DNA of 64,000 bases from positions 33,386 to 97,385 of the forward strand of contig CAZWLN010000013.1 in assembly GCA_964634885.1 (NCBI GenBank). The letters are read 5' to 3'. The position numbers and the translations under genes were made by a program. The stretch is from DAINRZ01 sp964634885 (GTDB taxonomy: Bacteria > Bacteroidota > Ignavibacteria > Kapaibacteriales > UBA2268). Shown here one piece after another: positions 33,147-42,200 of the stretch. Within the stretch, counting starts at the first letter, position 1, and every line of letters starts with the position of its first letter. Under the pieces are notes generated by a model. The model saw only the letters and a program-made list of their open reading frames with translations, did no database searches and had not been told where the DNA came from.

Positions 33147-33729
33147 TCCTTACTTGTTAAAACTTTACAAACTTGATAAACTTGATGAACTGGGAATCGA
33201 ACCGCCCCCTGCCCCCGCCTTATCCAAGGTGGGGGAAAAAGCCGCTCCAGTTCTGCTTCTTCTGACTTTACAAACTTTACAAACTTGACAAACTTGATAA
33301 ACTGAGAATCGAACTGCCCCCTGCCTTATCCAAGGTGGGGGAAACCGCTCCGGTTCTGCTTCTTCTTACTTTACGAACTTGATAAACTTGATAAACTGAG
33401 AATCGAACCGCCCCCTACCCCCGCCTTATCCAAGGTGGGGGAAACCGCTCCGGTTCTGCTTCTTCTTACTTTATAAACTTGACAAACTTTATAAACTTGA
33501 TGAACTGAGAATCGAACCGCCCCCTGCCCCCGCCTTATCCAAGGTGGGGGAAAAAGCCGCTCCGGTTCAGCTTCTTCTTACTTTACGAACTTTACGAACT
33601 TGATAAACTTGATAAACTAATTATCGAACCGCCCCCTGCCCCCGCCTTATCCAAGGTGGGGGAAAAAGCCGCTCCAGTTCTGCTTCTTCTTACTTTATGA
33701 ACTTGATAAACTTGATGAACTTGACAAAC
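33147..33729. repeat. Tandem array of five hairpin-plus-nonamer units
   Basis: Five units recur at 112, 94, 109 and 112 bp. Each has three parts. First is a run of 9-bp repeats of the type AAACTTGAT or AACTTTACA. Second is GAATCGAACCGCCCCCTGC followed by a hairpin CCCCCGCCTT-ATCC-AAGGTGGGGG (10-bp stem with one G.T pair, 4-nt loop). Third is a CCGCTCCGGTTCTGCTTCTT segment. Hairpin cores are at 33212-33235, 33317-33341, 33418-33441, 33527-33550 and 33639-33662. Copy 2 lacks 6 bp. Confidence 0.85.
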
Positions 33730-35031
33730 TCACTTCACCAGCCTGCCTGCAAGGTACATTAGAGCGGTCTCGCCGGCTTTGATTTTACTCTTGGTACGGG
33801 CAATCCTCGTGCCTGCATCGATATACTTCACCTGTATCTCCCTGAACTCCACCTGGGTGATTTTCCCGGCGTTGAGCCGCTCCCGCGCCAGCTGCATATT
33901 CTCCTCCGCTGCCCCGTAGTTCTGTTCCTCGATCCTCAGCCTGCCCAGAAGGTTCTCGTAATTATTATACTCGACGTTAAGGGAGCCGGCAATGTCCGAC
34001 TCCAACTGTTTAATGACCGTAAGGCTGATCTCATCCTCAATCTTTGCGTTCTCGATTTTCCTCTGCGTGTTCATCCCGTTAAACAGGTTGAACGACAGGC
34101 TTAGCCCGTAGTTCCAGCCGTATGAAGTATTCTCCTTCTGCATTCCTGACTGCGATGTCAGGTAGGAATAGCTGTAGCCGCCGTAAGCAGAGAGCTTCGG
34201 ATAGTACTCGGATTCGTATATCTCTATGTCTAATTTGCCCGCTTCGTTGTCTTTCCGTGCCGCCTGCAGGAGGGTGTTCGCCTTCATGGCTGTTTCCACT
34301 AAAGCTGCTTTGTCGAGAGCGCTGTCGTAAATAACTTCGTCGATGGCCTCAAAATCCGGATTGTCCCTCAAAGCCATCAGCTTGTTAAGTTTCACTTTAT
34401 AATTCTTCAGCAAAGTATAGTTATCTAATGAATCGAGGACATCGGTGTTCAGGTCCACCTCAGCCTGCAGCAGTTCCAGCTTCGACAAGGCGCCGGCGTT
34501 AAATTTCTGCTCCGTCAGGTACAGCCTCTCCCTGGAGATGGCAAGGTTCTCCGACGCAGCCTTTAGCAGTTGTGCCTGGAGGACGACATCGTAATAGGCG
34601 TTTAGCACCTGTGAAACAGTCGATTCGATTGTCTCTTTCAGGGCCAGGCCGCTGATTTCTTTCTCCATGTCGAGCCTGTCGCGGCGGCGGAACATGCTCA
34701 TGCCGTCGAAGATGGTCCAGTTCAGCCCGACGGCAGCTTCCAGTGTGTTGGATGAAGCGCCGGTTTTATCTGTCTTCCTGCCGTCGTAATACTCCTGCTT
34801 TACGTTGGTAACTGTGTTTTTCTGATTGCCAGTCAGGTCGAGGCCCGGCAGCATACCCGCATTGCCGGCGGTGGCATTATTCTGCGAGATTTCCAGCTGT
34901 TTTCCGGCAATGACAATGGAATAATTGTTTTCCAGGGCTTTTCGTACGGCGTCTTCCGGCCTCAGCAATTCTGCTGCCTGCAGGCTGCCGGCCGCTAAGA
35001 AAAGAAGAACAATATACTTAATATATGACAT
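33730..35031 (-). CDS. TolC-family outer-membrane efflux protein
   Basis: 433 residues from the ATG at 35031 (a TTG three codons upstream is also in frame). Signal peptide to about 20 (AGSLQAAE). Two OEP repeats of long helices follow: LRPEDAVRKALENNYSIVIAG at the start; SRERLYLTEQKFNAGALSKLELLQAEVD and ARERLNAGKITQVEFREIQVKYIDAG at the equivalent places of the two halves (quoted as landmarks NAGALSKLELLQAEVD and NAGKITQVEFREIQ). It forms the outer-membrane channel for the RND pump encoded 12 bp upstream. Last gene of a three-gene operon. Its stop lies next to the tandem repeat array. Confidence 0.92.
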   Translation of the reverse strand: MSYIKYIVLLFLAAGSLQAAELLRPEDAVRKALENNYSIVIAGKQLEISQNNATAGNAGMLPGLDLTGNQKNTVTNVKQEYYDGRKTDKTGASSNTLEAAVGLNWTIFDGMSMFRRRDRLDMEKEISGLALKETIESTVSQVLNAYYDVVLQAQLLKAASENLAISRERLYLTEQKFNAGALSKLELLQAEVDLNTDVLDSLDNYTLLKNYKVKLNKLMALRDNPDFEAIDEVIYDSALDKAALVETAMKANTLLQAARKDNEAGKLDIEIYESEYYPKLSAYGGYSYSYLTSQSGMQKENTSYGWNYGLSLSFNLFNGMNTQRKIENAKIEDEISLTVIKQLESDIAGSLNVEYNNYENLLGRLRIEEQNYGAAEENMQLARERLNAGKITQVEFREIQVKYIDAGTRIARTKSKIKAGETALMYLAGRLVK

Positions 35032-35043
35032 AGCAACCAACTA

Positions 35044-38000
35044 TCAATGTTTGACTTCAATATTGTCAACTCCGGCATCATCAACTGCTTTGCCGGCGTT
35101 CTTTGTTTTATTGCCCGAAAGGAAAGTGTATATCACCGGTATTACATACAGAGTAAGGATGGTTGAGAATATCAGCCCCCCGACAACGGCAATACCCATC
35201 GACTGGCGTCCGCCGGACCCGGCTCCCAGCGCCAGGGCTATGGGCAGAGTTCCGAGTACTGTTGTAAACGAGGTCATGAGGATCGGCCTCATCCTGATGG
35301 CAGCAGCTACTGCGACAGCCTCCCTGTTCGACAGGCCCGACTGCTTCTGCTGGTTAGCAAATTCCACAATAAGGATGCCGTTCTTTGTAACAATACCGAT
35401 AAGCATGATCATGCCGATCTCGCTGAAGATATTCATCGTCTGGTTGAAATACCACAGCGAGAACAGGGCTCCGGCAAGGGCCAGAGGCACTGTGAACATA
35501 ATGATCAACGGGCCGCTGAAACTCTCGAATTGGGCTGCCAGTACAAGGTAAATCAGTATCAGCGCCAGGCCGAAAGTAAACAGCAGAGTCGAGGAAGATT
35601 CGGCGAAGTCTTTCGACGGGCCGCTCAGGTCTGTGTAGAACGACTGGTCCAGCGTCTCAGCGGCAATCCTGTCCATGGCGGCAATACCGTCGCCTATAGT
35701 CTTGCCCGGTGCAAGGCTCGCAGAAATGGTAGCCGAAGAGAACCTGTTAAACCTGAAAAGCTGGGGCGGCGAACTGCGTCCGGAAATTTGTACGAGATTG
35801 TCGAGTTGGACGAGTTCGTTCCGGTTGTTCCTGACATAGAGCAGTCCAATGTCCTGTGGCTTGCTCCTGGAACTGTTCATTACCTGGCCGATCACCTGGT
35901 ACTGTTTGCCTTTCATTGTGAAATAGCCGAATCTCTGCTCAGAGAGAGCGAATTGCAGTGTCTGGGCAACATCGCTGATAGACACACCCAGGTCGCGTGC
36001 TTTGTCCCTGTTGATTTCAATTACCAACTCCGGTTTGTTGAATTTCAGGTTAGCGTCAACCATTGCAAAGGTTTGGTCCTGCCTTGCTTTTTGGAGGAAC
36101 TTCGGGATGGCATCCCTGAGCTTGTCCATACCTGTAGCCTGGATTACATACTGTACGGGCAGGCCTCCCCTGCTGGTACCAATCGACTGTTCTTCGATGA
36201 TGAAATTCCTGGCGTCGCTCAGGCGGGATACCAGTCCGGTAACTCTCCCGGCAATCTGAGTCTGTGTCCGCAGCCTTTCGTCCGGGTCAGTAAGCATTAA
36301 CCTGACCGAGCCGCTGTTGATGGAACTGGAGGCGCCGAACACAGGCGAACTGATGGTAATCAGCAGCCTTTTTTCAGGGATACTGTCACCAATCAGTTTG
36401 TCCAACTTATTCATGTAGTCTTCCATGAAACGGAAAGCAGTACCTTCGGGCGCTGTGGAATTGATGCGGATCTGGCTCCGGTCTTCGATTGGCGCCAGTT
36501 CACTCTGAAGGCTTCCACCGATGAAATAGATGCCTGCCAAAGACACAGCGATAACGATGAACGCAACCCAACGGTTATTCAGGACGAAGTCTAAGCTCGA
36601 CTTGTATTTATTGGTCAGTCCGACGAAGAAAGGCTCGGTCATCCTGTAGAACCTGCTCTCACCTTCATGCTTCAGCAGCCTTGCCGACAGCATCGGTGTA
36701 AGAGTCAGGGCCACGAATGCTGAGATGATTACCGCCCCGGCGATGACCACACCGAATTCCTTGAATAGCCGACCCGTAACACCCTCGAGGAACATGATGG
36801 GCAGGAACACGGCAGCCAGCGACACCGTTGTTGCGATGATGGCAAAGAATATCTCTTTCGTTCCTTCATGGCCGGCGTCGATGGGCCTCATCCCCTCTTC
36901 AATCTTCCTGTATATGTTCTCCAGGACAACGATGGCGTCGTCAACCACAAGCCCGATCGCCAGCACAAGGCCTAGCAGAGTAAGAACGTTGATGGAAAAT
37001 CCCATGGCATACATAATGAAAAACGCCCCGACAATGGAGATGGGAATGACCAGCACGGGAATGAAGGTAGAGCGCCAGTTACGCAGGAAGAGGAAAATAA
37101 TAATGATTACGAGTCCAAAAGCGATGAAGATTGTTTCTTCAACCTCGGAGATAGAATTCCTAATGAAGACTGTCTGGTCAAAGCTGATGTTCGTTTCAAT
37201 GTCCGGCGGCAGTTCTTTTTTAATTTGGTCAAGACGTTTGTAAAATTCATCGGCAATGTCGATATAATTCGCACCGGGCTGGGGAATCAGTGCAACTCCG
37301 ACCATCTCGACGCCGTCGCATTTCATGATGGTACGGGCATTCTCCGGGTAGAGTTCCGCTTTTCCGACGTCTCTTAACCTGATGATTGATCCGTTTTCTT
37401 CTTTAATTATCATGTTGTTGAACTGCTCCACATCCTGCAGCCTGCCCAGAGTACGTATGCTCAGTTCCGTGCTTGTACCCTCGACGGAACCGCTGGGCAG
37501 CTCAATATTCTCTTTTGCCAAAGCGTTGTTCACATCGAGAGGAGTAAGCCTGTAGGCAGCGAGTTTCACCGGGTCCAGCCATAAGCGCATGGAATACTTC
37601 TTTTCACCCCATATCCTGACTTCGCTTACACCGGGTATTGTCTGCAACTGTTCTTTGAACACTTTGTCGGCAGTTTCCGAGACTTCGAGCAGCGGCCTCT
37701 CTTTGCTTCGAATTGTAGCCATGACAATCGGGCTGTCGTCGGCGCTTGCTTTCGTTACAATCGACTTATCAATGTCCTGAGGCAGCTGCCTTTCAGCCCT
37801 TGACACCCTGTCGCGAACGTCGTTAGCGGCGTTTTCCAGGTCCATGTCAACATCGAATTCAACTGTAATCGTGCTTCTGCCGTCGCGGCTGACCGAAGTC
37901 AGTGTCCTGATGCCGGCGATGCCGTTAATCGATTCTTCGAGCGGCTCAGTAACCTGCGTTTCAATTATGTCGGCATTGGCGCCGGTGTAATTTGTCGAGA

Positions 38001-38139
38001 CGGTGATGATGGGGGGATCGACGCTGGGGTACTCCCTGACACCGAGGAAGCTGAAACCGATGGCCCCGAAAAGGAGTATCGTAAACGACATTACTATGGC
38101 CAGTACCGGCCTGTTAATACTTATTGATGATAAACCCAT
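35044..38139 (-). CDS. RND efflux pump permease (AcrB/MexB-like, HAE1)
   Basis: 1031 residues with 12 transmembrane helices and two large periplasmic loops. It starts SSISINRPVLAIVMSFTILL and has the family YPSVDPPIITVSTNYTGA. The proton-relay aspartates are visible in GLVVDDAIVVLENIYR and the conserved Lys in GIVTKNGILIVEFANQ. It exports hydrophobic compounds using the proton gradient. It lies between the adaptor gene (11 bp upstream) and the TolC gene (12 bp downstream). No local regulator is encoded, so inducer and substrates are unknown. Confidence 0.95.
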   Translation of the reverse strand: MGLSSISINRPVLAIVMSFTILLFGAIGFSFLGVREYPSVDPPIITVSTNYTGANADIIETQVTEPLEESINGIAGIRTLTSVSRDGRSTITVEFDVDMDLENAANDVRDRVSRAERQLPQDIDKSIVTKASADDSPIVMATIRSKERPLLEVSETADKVFKEQLQTIPGVSEVRIWGEKKYSMRLWLDPVKLAAYRLTPLDVNNALAKENIELPSGSVEGTSTELSIRTLGRLQDVEQFNNMIIKEENGSIIRLRDVGKAELYPENARTIMKCDGVEMVGVALIPQPGANYIDIADEFYKRLDQIKKELPPDIETNISFDQTVFIRNSISEVEETIFIAFGLVIIIIFLFLRNWRSTFIPVLVIPISIVGAFFIMYAMGFSINVLTLLGLVLAIGLVVDDAIVVLENIYRKIEEGMRPIDAGHEGTKEIFFAIIATTVSLAAVFLPIMFLEGVTGRLFKEFGVVIAGAVIISAFVALTLTPMLSARLLKHEGESRFYRMTEPFFVGLTNKYKSSLDFVLNNRWVAFIVIAVSLAGIYFIGGSLQSELAPIEDRSQIRINSTAPEGTAFRFMEDYMNKLDKLIGDSIPEKRLLITISSPVFGASSSINSGSVRLMLTDPDERLRTQTQIAGRVTGLVSRLSDARNFIIEEQSIGTSRGGLPVQYVIQATGMDKLRDAIPKFLQKARQDQTFAMVDANLKFNKPELVIEINRDKARDLGVSISDVAQTLQFALSEQRFGYFTMKGKQYQVIGQVMNSSRSKPQDIGLLYVRNNRNELVQLDNLVQISGRSSPPQLFRFNRFSSATISASLAPGKTIGDGIAAMDRIAAETLDQSFYTDLSGPSKDFAESSSTLLFTFGLALILIYLVLAAQFESFSGPLIIMFTVPLALAGALFSLWYFNQTMNIFSEIGMIMLIGIVTKNGILIVEFANQQKQSGLSNREAVAVAAAIRMRPILMTSFTTVLGTLPIALALGAGSGGRQSMGIAVVGGLIFSTILTLYVIPVIYTFLSGNKTKNAGKAVDDAGVDNIEVKH

Positions 38140-38150
38140 GGCGCCTCTCT

Positions 38151-39224
38151 CTAATTGACTTTAACGAGTTTGACGGCAGCGCCGGGTTTCAACTGTATGA
38201 TTCCCGAACAGATGACCGTATCGCCGACACTAAGCCCTTCGACTATCTCGACGCGGTTTTCTGTCCTGATGCCGGACTTAACATCGACGGAAACGGCTTT
38301 ACCTCCCCTGTATATATACGCCTTCTCGGACGCAGCGTCAGGTACCAGTGCCTGGGTTGGTATCATTACGGATTTATCGGATTTGCTAAGTTCAATCTCC
38401 ACCTCTACAAAAATTCCGGGCATTAACATATTTTTCGGATTCCTGATCTTTGCCCTGAGGTTAAGAGAGCGGCTGGAAGCTTCGACATAGGGTTCGGAAG
38501 CATAGACGACAGCCTCGTACTTTGTGTTTTCAGGCTGTACATAGAAAGCAATCTTTGTTCCGGGTTTTACTTTGTTGTAATATTTCTGTGGTATCGAGAA
38601 ATCGATCTTGAGCATATCTGTTTTCTGGATGGATGTAATCTCGTCCTGCGTTGTAACATAGGCGCCTTCGCTCACTTTCCTCAGGCCGAGGATGCCGCCG
38701 AAAGGAGCCTTGATCTCGGTTTTATCTATCTCAGCTTTAATATAGTCAATCTCCGACTTCTGTATCTCCAGGTCGCTGGCAGCTTTCTCATAGTCTTCCC
38801 GGCTGATGTTGTTATTCTTCATCAGCAATCTCTGCCTCTCTTCAATCTTTGCCAGGAGGTCCTCCTTCTGGATCGCCTTCTTTAACTGTGCCTGCAATTC
38901 GGCGTCGTTAAGCTTAACGAGCAATACACCCTTACCGACTCTCTGCCCTTCCCTGAAATAAATCCGGGTGATCTTGCCGGAAACTTCCGGTTTCAGCTTT
39001 ACTTCCTCGTCTGCAACCATGTTGCCGATCGTCCTGAACCTGTCGATGAGAGTGTCGGCCCTGATTACCAATGCTTCGACACTGACAGTTTTATCCTTAC
39101 TGCCCGATTTCCTGCCGTCTGCAGTTGCCTTCTCTTTTTCTAAGAGCTTCGGCAGTACTGCAATGCCGACGATTATAATCACAAGAAGTGTATATACAAC
39201 GATTTTAAAACCTCTTTTTGCCAT
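38151..39224 (-). CDS. RND efflux periplasmic adaptor (membrane fusion protein)
   Basis: 357 residues. An N-terminal membrane anchor (VVYTLLVIIIVGIAVLP) is followed by a lipoyl/barrel-sandwich domain (VSGKITRIYFREGQRVGKG). Next come a helical hairpin (about 115-165, with KIEERQRLLMKNNNISREDY), the second lipoyl half (KAPFGGILGLRKVSEGAYV), and beta-barrel and membrane-proximal domains (VEGLSVGDTVICSG). It bridges the inner-membrane pump and the TolC channel. It is the first gene of the adaptor-permease-channel operon. Confidence 0.93.
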   Translation of the reverse strand: MAKRGFKIVVYTLLVIIIVGIAVLPKLLEKEKATADGRKSGSKDKTVSVEALVIRADTLIDRFRTIGNMVADEEVKLKPEVSGKITRIYFREGQRVGKGVLLVKLNDAELQAQLKKAIQKEDLLAKIEERQRLLMKNNNISREDYEKAASDLEIQKSEIDYIKAEIDKTEIKAPFGGILGLRKVSEGAYVTTQDEITSIQKTDMLKIDFSIPQKYYNKVKPGTKIAFYVQPENTKYEAVVYASEPYVEASSRSLNLRAKIRNPKNMLMPGIFVEVEIELSKSDKSVMIPTQALVPDAASEKAYIYRGGKAVSVDVKSGIRTENRVEIVEGLSVGDTVICSGIIQLKPGAAVKLVKVN

Positions 39225-39533
39225 TCTATTTTTCGTCCGAAATTATATAACCCATTTTCATAATATTCAACCGCAATTTTTCATCTTTATTACAGAAATA
39301 TTTCATCTGATAATAAATAATAAAATTATCAATAAATTTTGAATATTTGATGCTTTTTTGAGTTAATTATTTCACATTCCGGAGATTTTTCCGGCCGGGA
39401 TTGCATTTTTTCCGCAATACACCGAACAGTCGTCGAATCAAAGAAAGAGTCCTCCCGCCTTAGACTCTTTCCCTGATCGACATACGAAAATTTATTTACT
39501 ATTACGTTGTAATTTGCTTATTATGAATGGAGA
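39225..39533. other. Intergenic region, 309 bp
   Basis: The AT-rich left half probably holds the efflux operon promoter (reading left). The right half contains a GC-poor inverted repeat that may terminate the temptin-like gene. No gene seen. Confidence 0.4.
39444..39470 (-). terminator. Possible terminator of the temptin-like gene
   Basis: AAAGAGTC (39444-39451) and GACTCTTT (39463-39470) form a perfect 8-bp stem with an 11-nt loop, about 65 bp after the stop at 39534. Only a short T-rich tail (CTTTG on the minus strand) follows. Confidence 0.4.
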
Positions 39534-40184
39534 TTATCTTGCAATTACAAGTGTCTGTGATGCCGAACCATTACTTGTCCTCAACCGGCAAATATACTTT
39601 CCGGGCTGGACGGCATAGCCTTCATTAGAAAGGACATCCCAGGTGATTGTGTTGCTGCCTGCACCGAAGTTATAATCTACGGAACGGTAAACCAGGCCGC
39701 CCATGATGTCATATATCTCCAGCCATCCGCTGCCTGCATAGGAAAGGCTGACACTGACAGTTACGGCATAGGATGCAGGATTGGGGAATACGAGCATGGA
39801 GTTTGCAATAATCGTTTCTTCGACAGCGCTTGTAGTGGGGTAACTCTTGGAGTTGCCGGGATTGGTAATAGTGTTGTAGTCTCCGGGATCGGTATTTCCC
39901 TCACTCCAGGTGCCGTTCGGGTCGCCAAGCTCAGTACCGTTTGAATAGCCGTCGCCGTCAGAATCCAAAGCCGCCAGTGCAGCACACCAGTTCAACTCGC
40001 CTTTACTGTAATACTTTCCCGTTGCTTTACCGAAGGCATTGCAGGTTTTACCGTCCATGCTTGTATGGCAGGTAATACAGCTGAATTTGCTCCCGTTGGG
40101 TATCTGGGCATCCGAATACTCCCATGCCGTTGCCTTGCCGAAAGCGGCTACTGCCAGAATTATTATTGCTATTCTCATTGTCAT
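39534..40184 (-). CDS. Temptin-like CxxCH protein with T9SS sorting domain
   Basis: 216 residues; a start at 40178 (MRIAIII) is equally possible. A signal peptide ends at ATAWEY. Then comes NGSKFSCITCHTSM, whose CITCH fits a c-type haem site, followed by TCNAFGKATGKY and a calcium-type loop DSDGDGYSNGTELGDPNG. This layout resembles temptin-like Cys domains found in secreted proteins. From about residue 125 a T9SS type A sorting domain follows (VFPNPASYAVTV, IYDIMGGLVYR, GKYICRLRTS). The protein is therefore exported across the outer membrane and perhaps anchored to the cell surface. Whether CITCH binds haem or forms a disulfide cannot be told from sequence. Confidence 0.75.
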   Translation of the reverse strand: MTMRIAIIILAVAAFGKATAWEYSDAQIPNGSKFSCITCHTSMDGKTCNAFGKATGKYYSKGELNWCAALAALDSDGDGYSNGTELGDPNGTWSEGNTDPGDYNTITNPGNSKSYPTTSAVEETIIANSMLVFPNPASYAVTVSVSLSYAGSGWLEIYDIMGGLVYRSVDYNFGAGSNTITWDVLSNEGYAVQPGKYICRLRTSNGSASQTLVIAR

Positions 40185-40416
40185 TGATCATCTCCGTTCA
40201 TAAATCTTTTCACTTATTTTATTTCTATTACGCTTTCATGATTCAAATTTTCACACCTATACTACATTTTTTATTTCAGACAAATATATCCTCATTGCTA
40301 TTCAGCAATATAGTCTAATTTCGGCCAAAATAAAATATTTTTGAAGGGAAAATTTTGAACGGATGAAAGTAATATCATAAAAATGTAAAAAGTCTTTTGA
40401 AAGGTTGGTAGCTAAG

Positions 40417-41955
40417 ATGAAAGTAGTCATTACAAAAAAAATCAGATTATTATTAGGCTGTACAGTCCTGCCGGCAATCATGGCAGCCATTGTCCCTGCC
40501 GCCTCTGCCGAACAAACGTGGTACCGCCAGAGCGGCGGCACGGCAACCATCTCTAACCAGGTTTTTACTTCCGACGTGGACGACACTTCAGGCGTATTCG
40601 TTACGAACGGCGGCGTTCTCACGATGACAAACTGCACCATCAGGACTACAGGCAACACTTCCAAAGGCGACAACAGCAGTTTCTACGGGCTTAATGCCGG
40701 TGTACTTGCCAATAAATGCAGTAAGCTGACAATGACCGGCTGCAATATTTACACCGAAGGCGAAGGCGGCAACGGAGTATTTGCTACCGATTCGGGAACT
40801 GTCATCACTTTGTTCAACGACACAATTACCTGTTTAGGGAACCTCGGCCATGGCGTGGACGCTACTTTTGAAGGTACCCTCAACCTTACCGATGTGATCA
40901 TTGTAACAAAAGAAGCACACGGCGCGCCGATTTCAACCGACCGCGGAGGCGGGACAATAATCGTGAAAGGCGGCAATTTCTCTGCAGCCGGTTCAGGCTC
41001 ACCCGGCATTTACTGCACAGGAGACATTACGGTATCCGACGCTGTCGTCGGAGCCACAGGTTCCGGCGGCGTGGTCATCGAGGGTGAAAACACCGTTACG
41101 ATGACCAATGTTACACTGTCGGGCGCAAAAGGCACAAGCAACCGCGGTAACCTTATATACCAAAGCACTTCAGGAGACGCCGAAGGAAAGAAAGGTGTTT
41201 ACAACATGACCGGCGGCTCATTTACATGGCAGGAGACAGGCCCGGTTTACTTCATTACCAACACCACCGCTTACATCAACCTCAACGGCGTTACTTTCTA
41301 TTCCAGTTCGGATACACTCATCAAGTCATGCGCCAGCCGCTGGGGTACAAGCGGAAAGAATGGTGGTGAAACATACCTTACAGCCGAAAAACAACAATTG
41401 ACCGGCCTTGCCTATACCGATGCGATCAGTTCTACGAGCATTACACTGAAAACAGGTTCCTCCTGGTCAGGCTGGACCAACCTGGCAACCGTATCAATCG
41501 ATGAGACAAGCAGTTGGAATGTTACAGCCACTTCCGGTGTTTCATCGTTCACCGACCCGTCAGCCATCCTTGGCGATTCGGTTACCAACGTTACCGGCAA
41601 CGGATACAATGTTTACTATGATTCGACTGTTACCGGCAACGATTACCTGCAAAAGAAAACATACAAGCTTACCGGAGGCGGCTACCTTACCTGCGGCGCC
41701 GGCACAACAGCAGTCTGCGAAGGTGCGGAAGCTTCCGCTTCTGCGTCGGTGTTTCCGAACCCGGCCTCTTCCGAACTGCACATCATTACCGGAAAAGAAA
41801 GTGAACAGCAATTGTCAATTTGTAATTTATTCGGGGAACATATATATGACAGGGCTATTACCGGCGGACTGTCCATCGATGTCGGCAAATGGCCTGACGG
41901 AGTGTATTTTGTTATGATGAACGGCGGGGTTTACAGAGTAATTGTACGGAAGTAA
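40417..41955 (+). CDS. Beta-helix repeat surface protein with T9SS sorting domain, copy 1
   Basis: 512 residues from the ATG at 40417 (an in-frame TTG lies at 40405). The signal peptide ends at ASAEQT. A right-handed parallel beta-helix-like body follows (about 30-300) with short repeats of the kind GGVLTMTNCTIRTTGN, SKLTMTGCNIYTEGEGGNGV and DITVSDAVVGATGSGGVVI. A beta region and a T9SS type A domain (about 435-512: SVFPNPASSELHI, SICNLFGEHIYD, GVYFVMMNGG) end the protein. No catalytic motif is obvious. It is a secreted or surface protein of unknown function, perhaps an adhesin or a polysaccharide-binding or -modifying protein. A close paralogue follows 245 bp downstream. Confidence 0.8.
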   Translation: MKVVITKKIRLLLGCTVLPAIMAAIVPAASAEQTWYRQSGGTATISNQVFTSDVDDTSGVFVTNGGVLTMTNCTIRTTGNTSKGDNSSFYGLNAGVLANKCSKLTMTGCNIYTEGEGGNGVFATDSGTVITLFNDTITCLGNLGHGVDATFEGTLNLTDVIIVTKEAHGAPISTDRGGGTIIVKGGNFSAAGSGSPGIYCTGDITVSDAVVGATGSGGVVIEGENTVTMTNVTLSGAKGTSNRGNLIYQSTSGDAEGKKGVYNMTGGSFTWQETGPVYFITNTTAYINLNGVTFYSSSDTLIKSCASRWGTSGKNGGETYLTAEKQQLTGLAYTDAISSTSITLKTGSSWSGWTNLATVSIDETSSWNVTATSGVSSFTDPSAILGDSVTNVTGNGYNVYYDSTVTGNDYLQKKTYKLTGGGYLTCGAGTTAVCEGAEASASASVFPNPASSELHIITGKESEQQLSICNLFGEHIYDRAITGGLSIDVGKWPDGVYFVMMNGGVYRVIVRK

Positions 41956-42047
41956 GATTGCAATCCGGGTAAGGCATGTTCCCCACTTCAAGGCCTTGCC
42001 CGGGTTAACTTCAAATTCAGGTTTATTTATTAAATCGGGAGGATTTG

Positions 42048-42086
42048 AGAAGGGTTCTGCCGACACAGCAGAGCCCTTCTGATTTT
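42048..42086 (+). terminator. Rho-independent terminator after beta-helix gene 1
   Basis: AGAAGGGTTCTGC (42048-42060) pairs with GCAGAGCCCTTCT (42068-42080) with one G.T pair and a 7-nt loop, followed by GATTTTA. Confidence 0.7.
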
Positions 42087-42200
42087 ATGATAGAATCTAA
42101 CAAAAAATGTAAAATATTTACTTGATATGGGAAAATTCCGACAAGAAAATAGTATTAATGTAAAGTGTTCTAACGATAGCATTAGAAAGAGAGAGTGAAC

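Larger units (their letters stand above)
32885..33729. other. Repeat-filled intergenic region, 845 bp
   Basis: From left to right it holds a 7-bp inverted repeat, four short-loop hairpins (32950-33140) and a five-copy tandem array (about 33147-33729) that ends next to the stop of the TolC gene. ORFs inside it are repeat-derived (for example runs of KLDKLDEL) and are not genes. Confidence 0.7.

Noticed and set aside
33061..33288. Short ORF in the repeat region
   Set aside because: Its peptide consists of repeat-derived KLDKLDEL and TLQT units, so it is a by-product of the 9-bp repeats.
33190..33632. tRNA-like T-arm: the array reads GGTTCGATTCC on the minus strand
   Set aside because: No acceptor, D or anticodon stem can be placed around it, and it recurs five times as part of the repeat. 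The match is most likely chance.
33147..33729. Possible CRISPR array
   Set aside because: The segments between the conserved hairpins are themselves near-identical copies rather than unique spacers, unit spacing is irregular (94-112 bp), and no cas gene is nearby.
30800..33730. Complete known defence system (Thoeris, CBASS, restriction-modification)
   Set aside because: Only DUF559 and DUF4062 genes plus a small ORF are present. No cyclase, SIR2/TIR partner, methylase or helicase gene is nearby, so no known system can be claimed.
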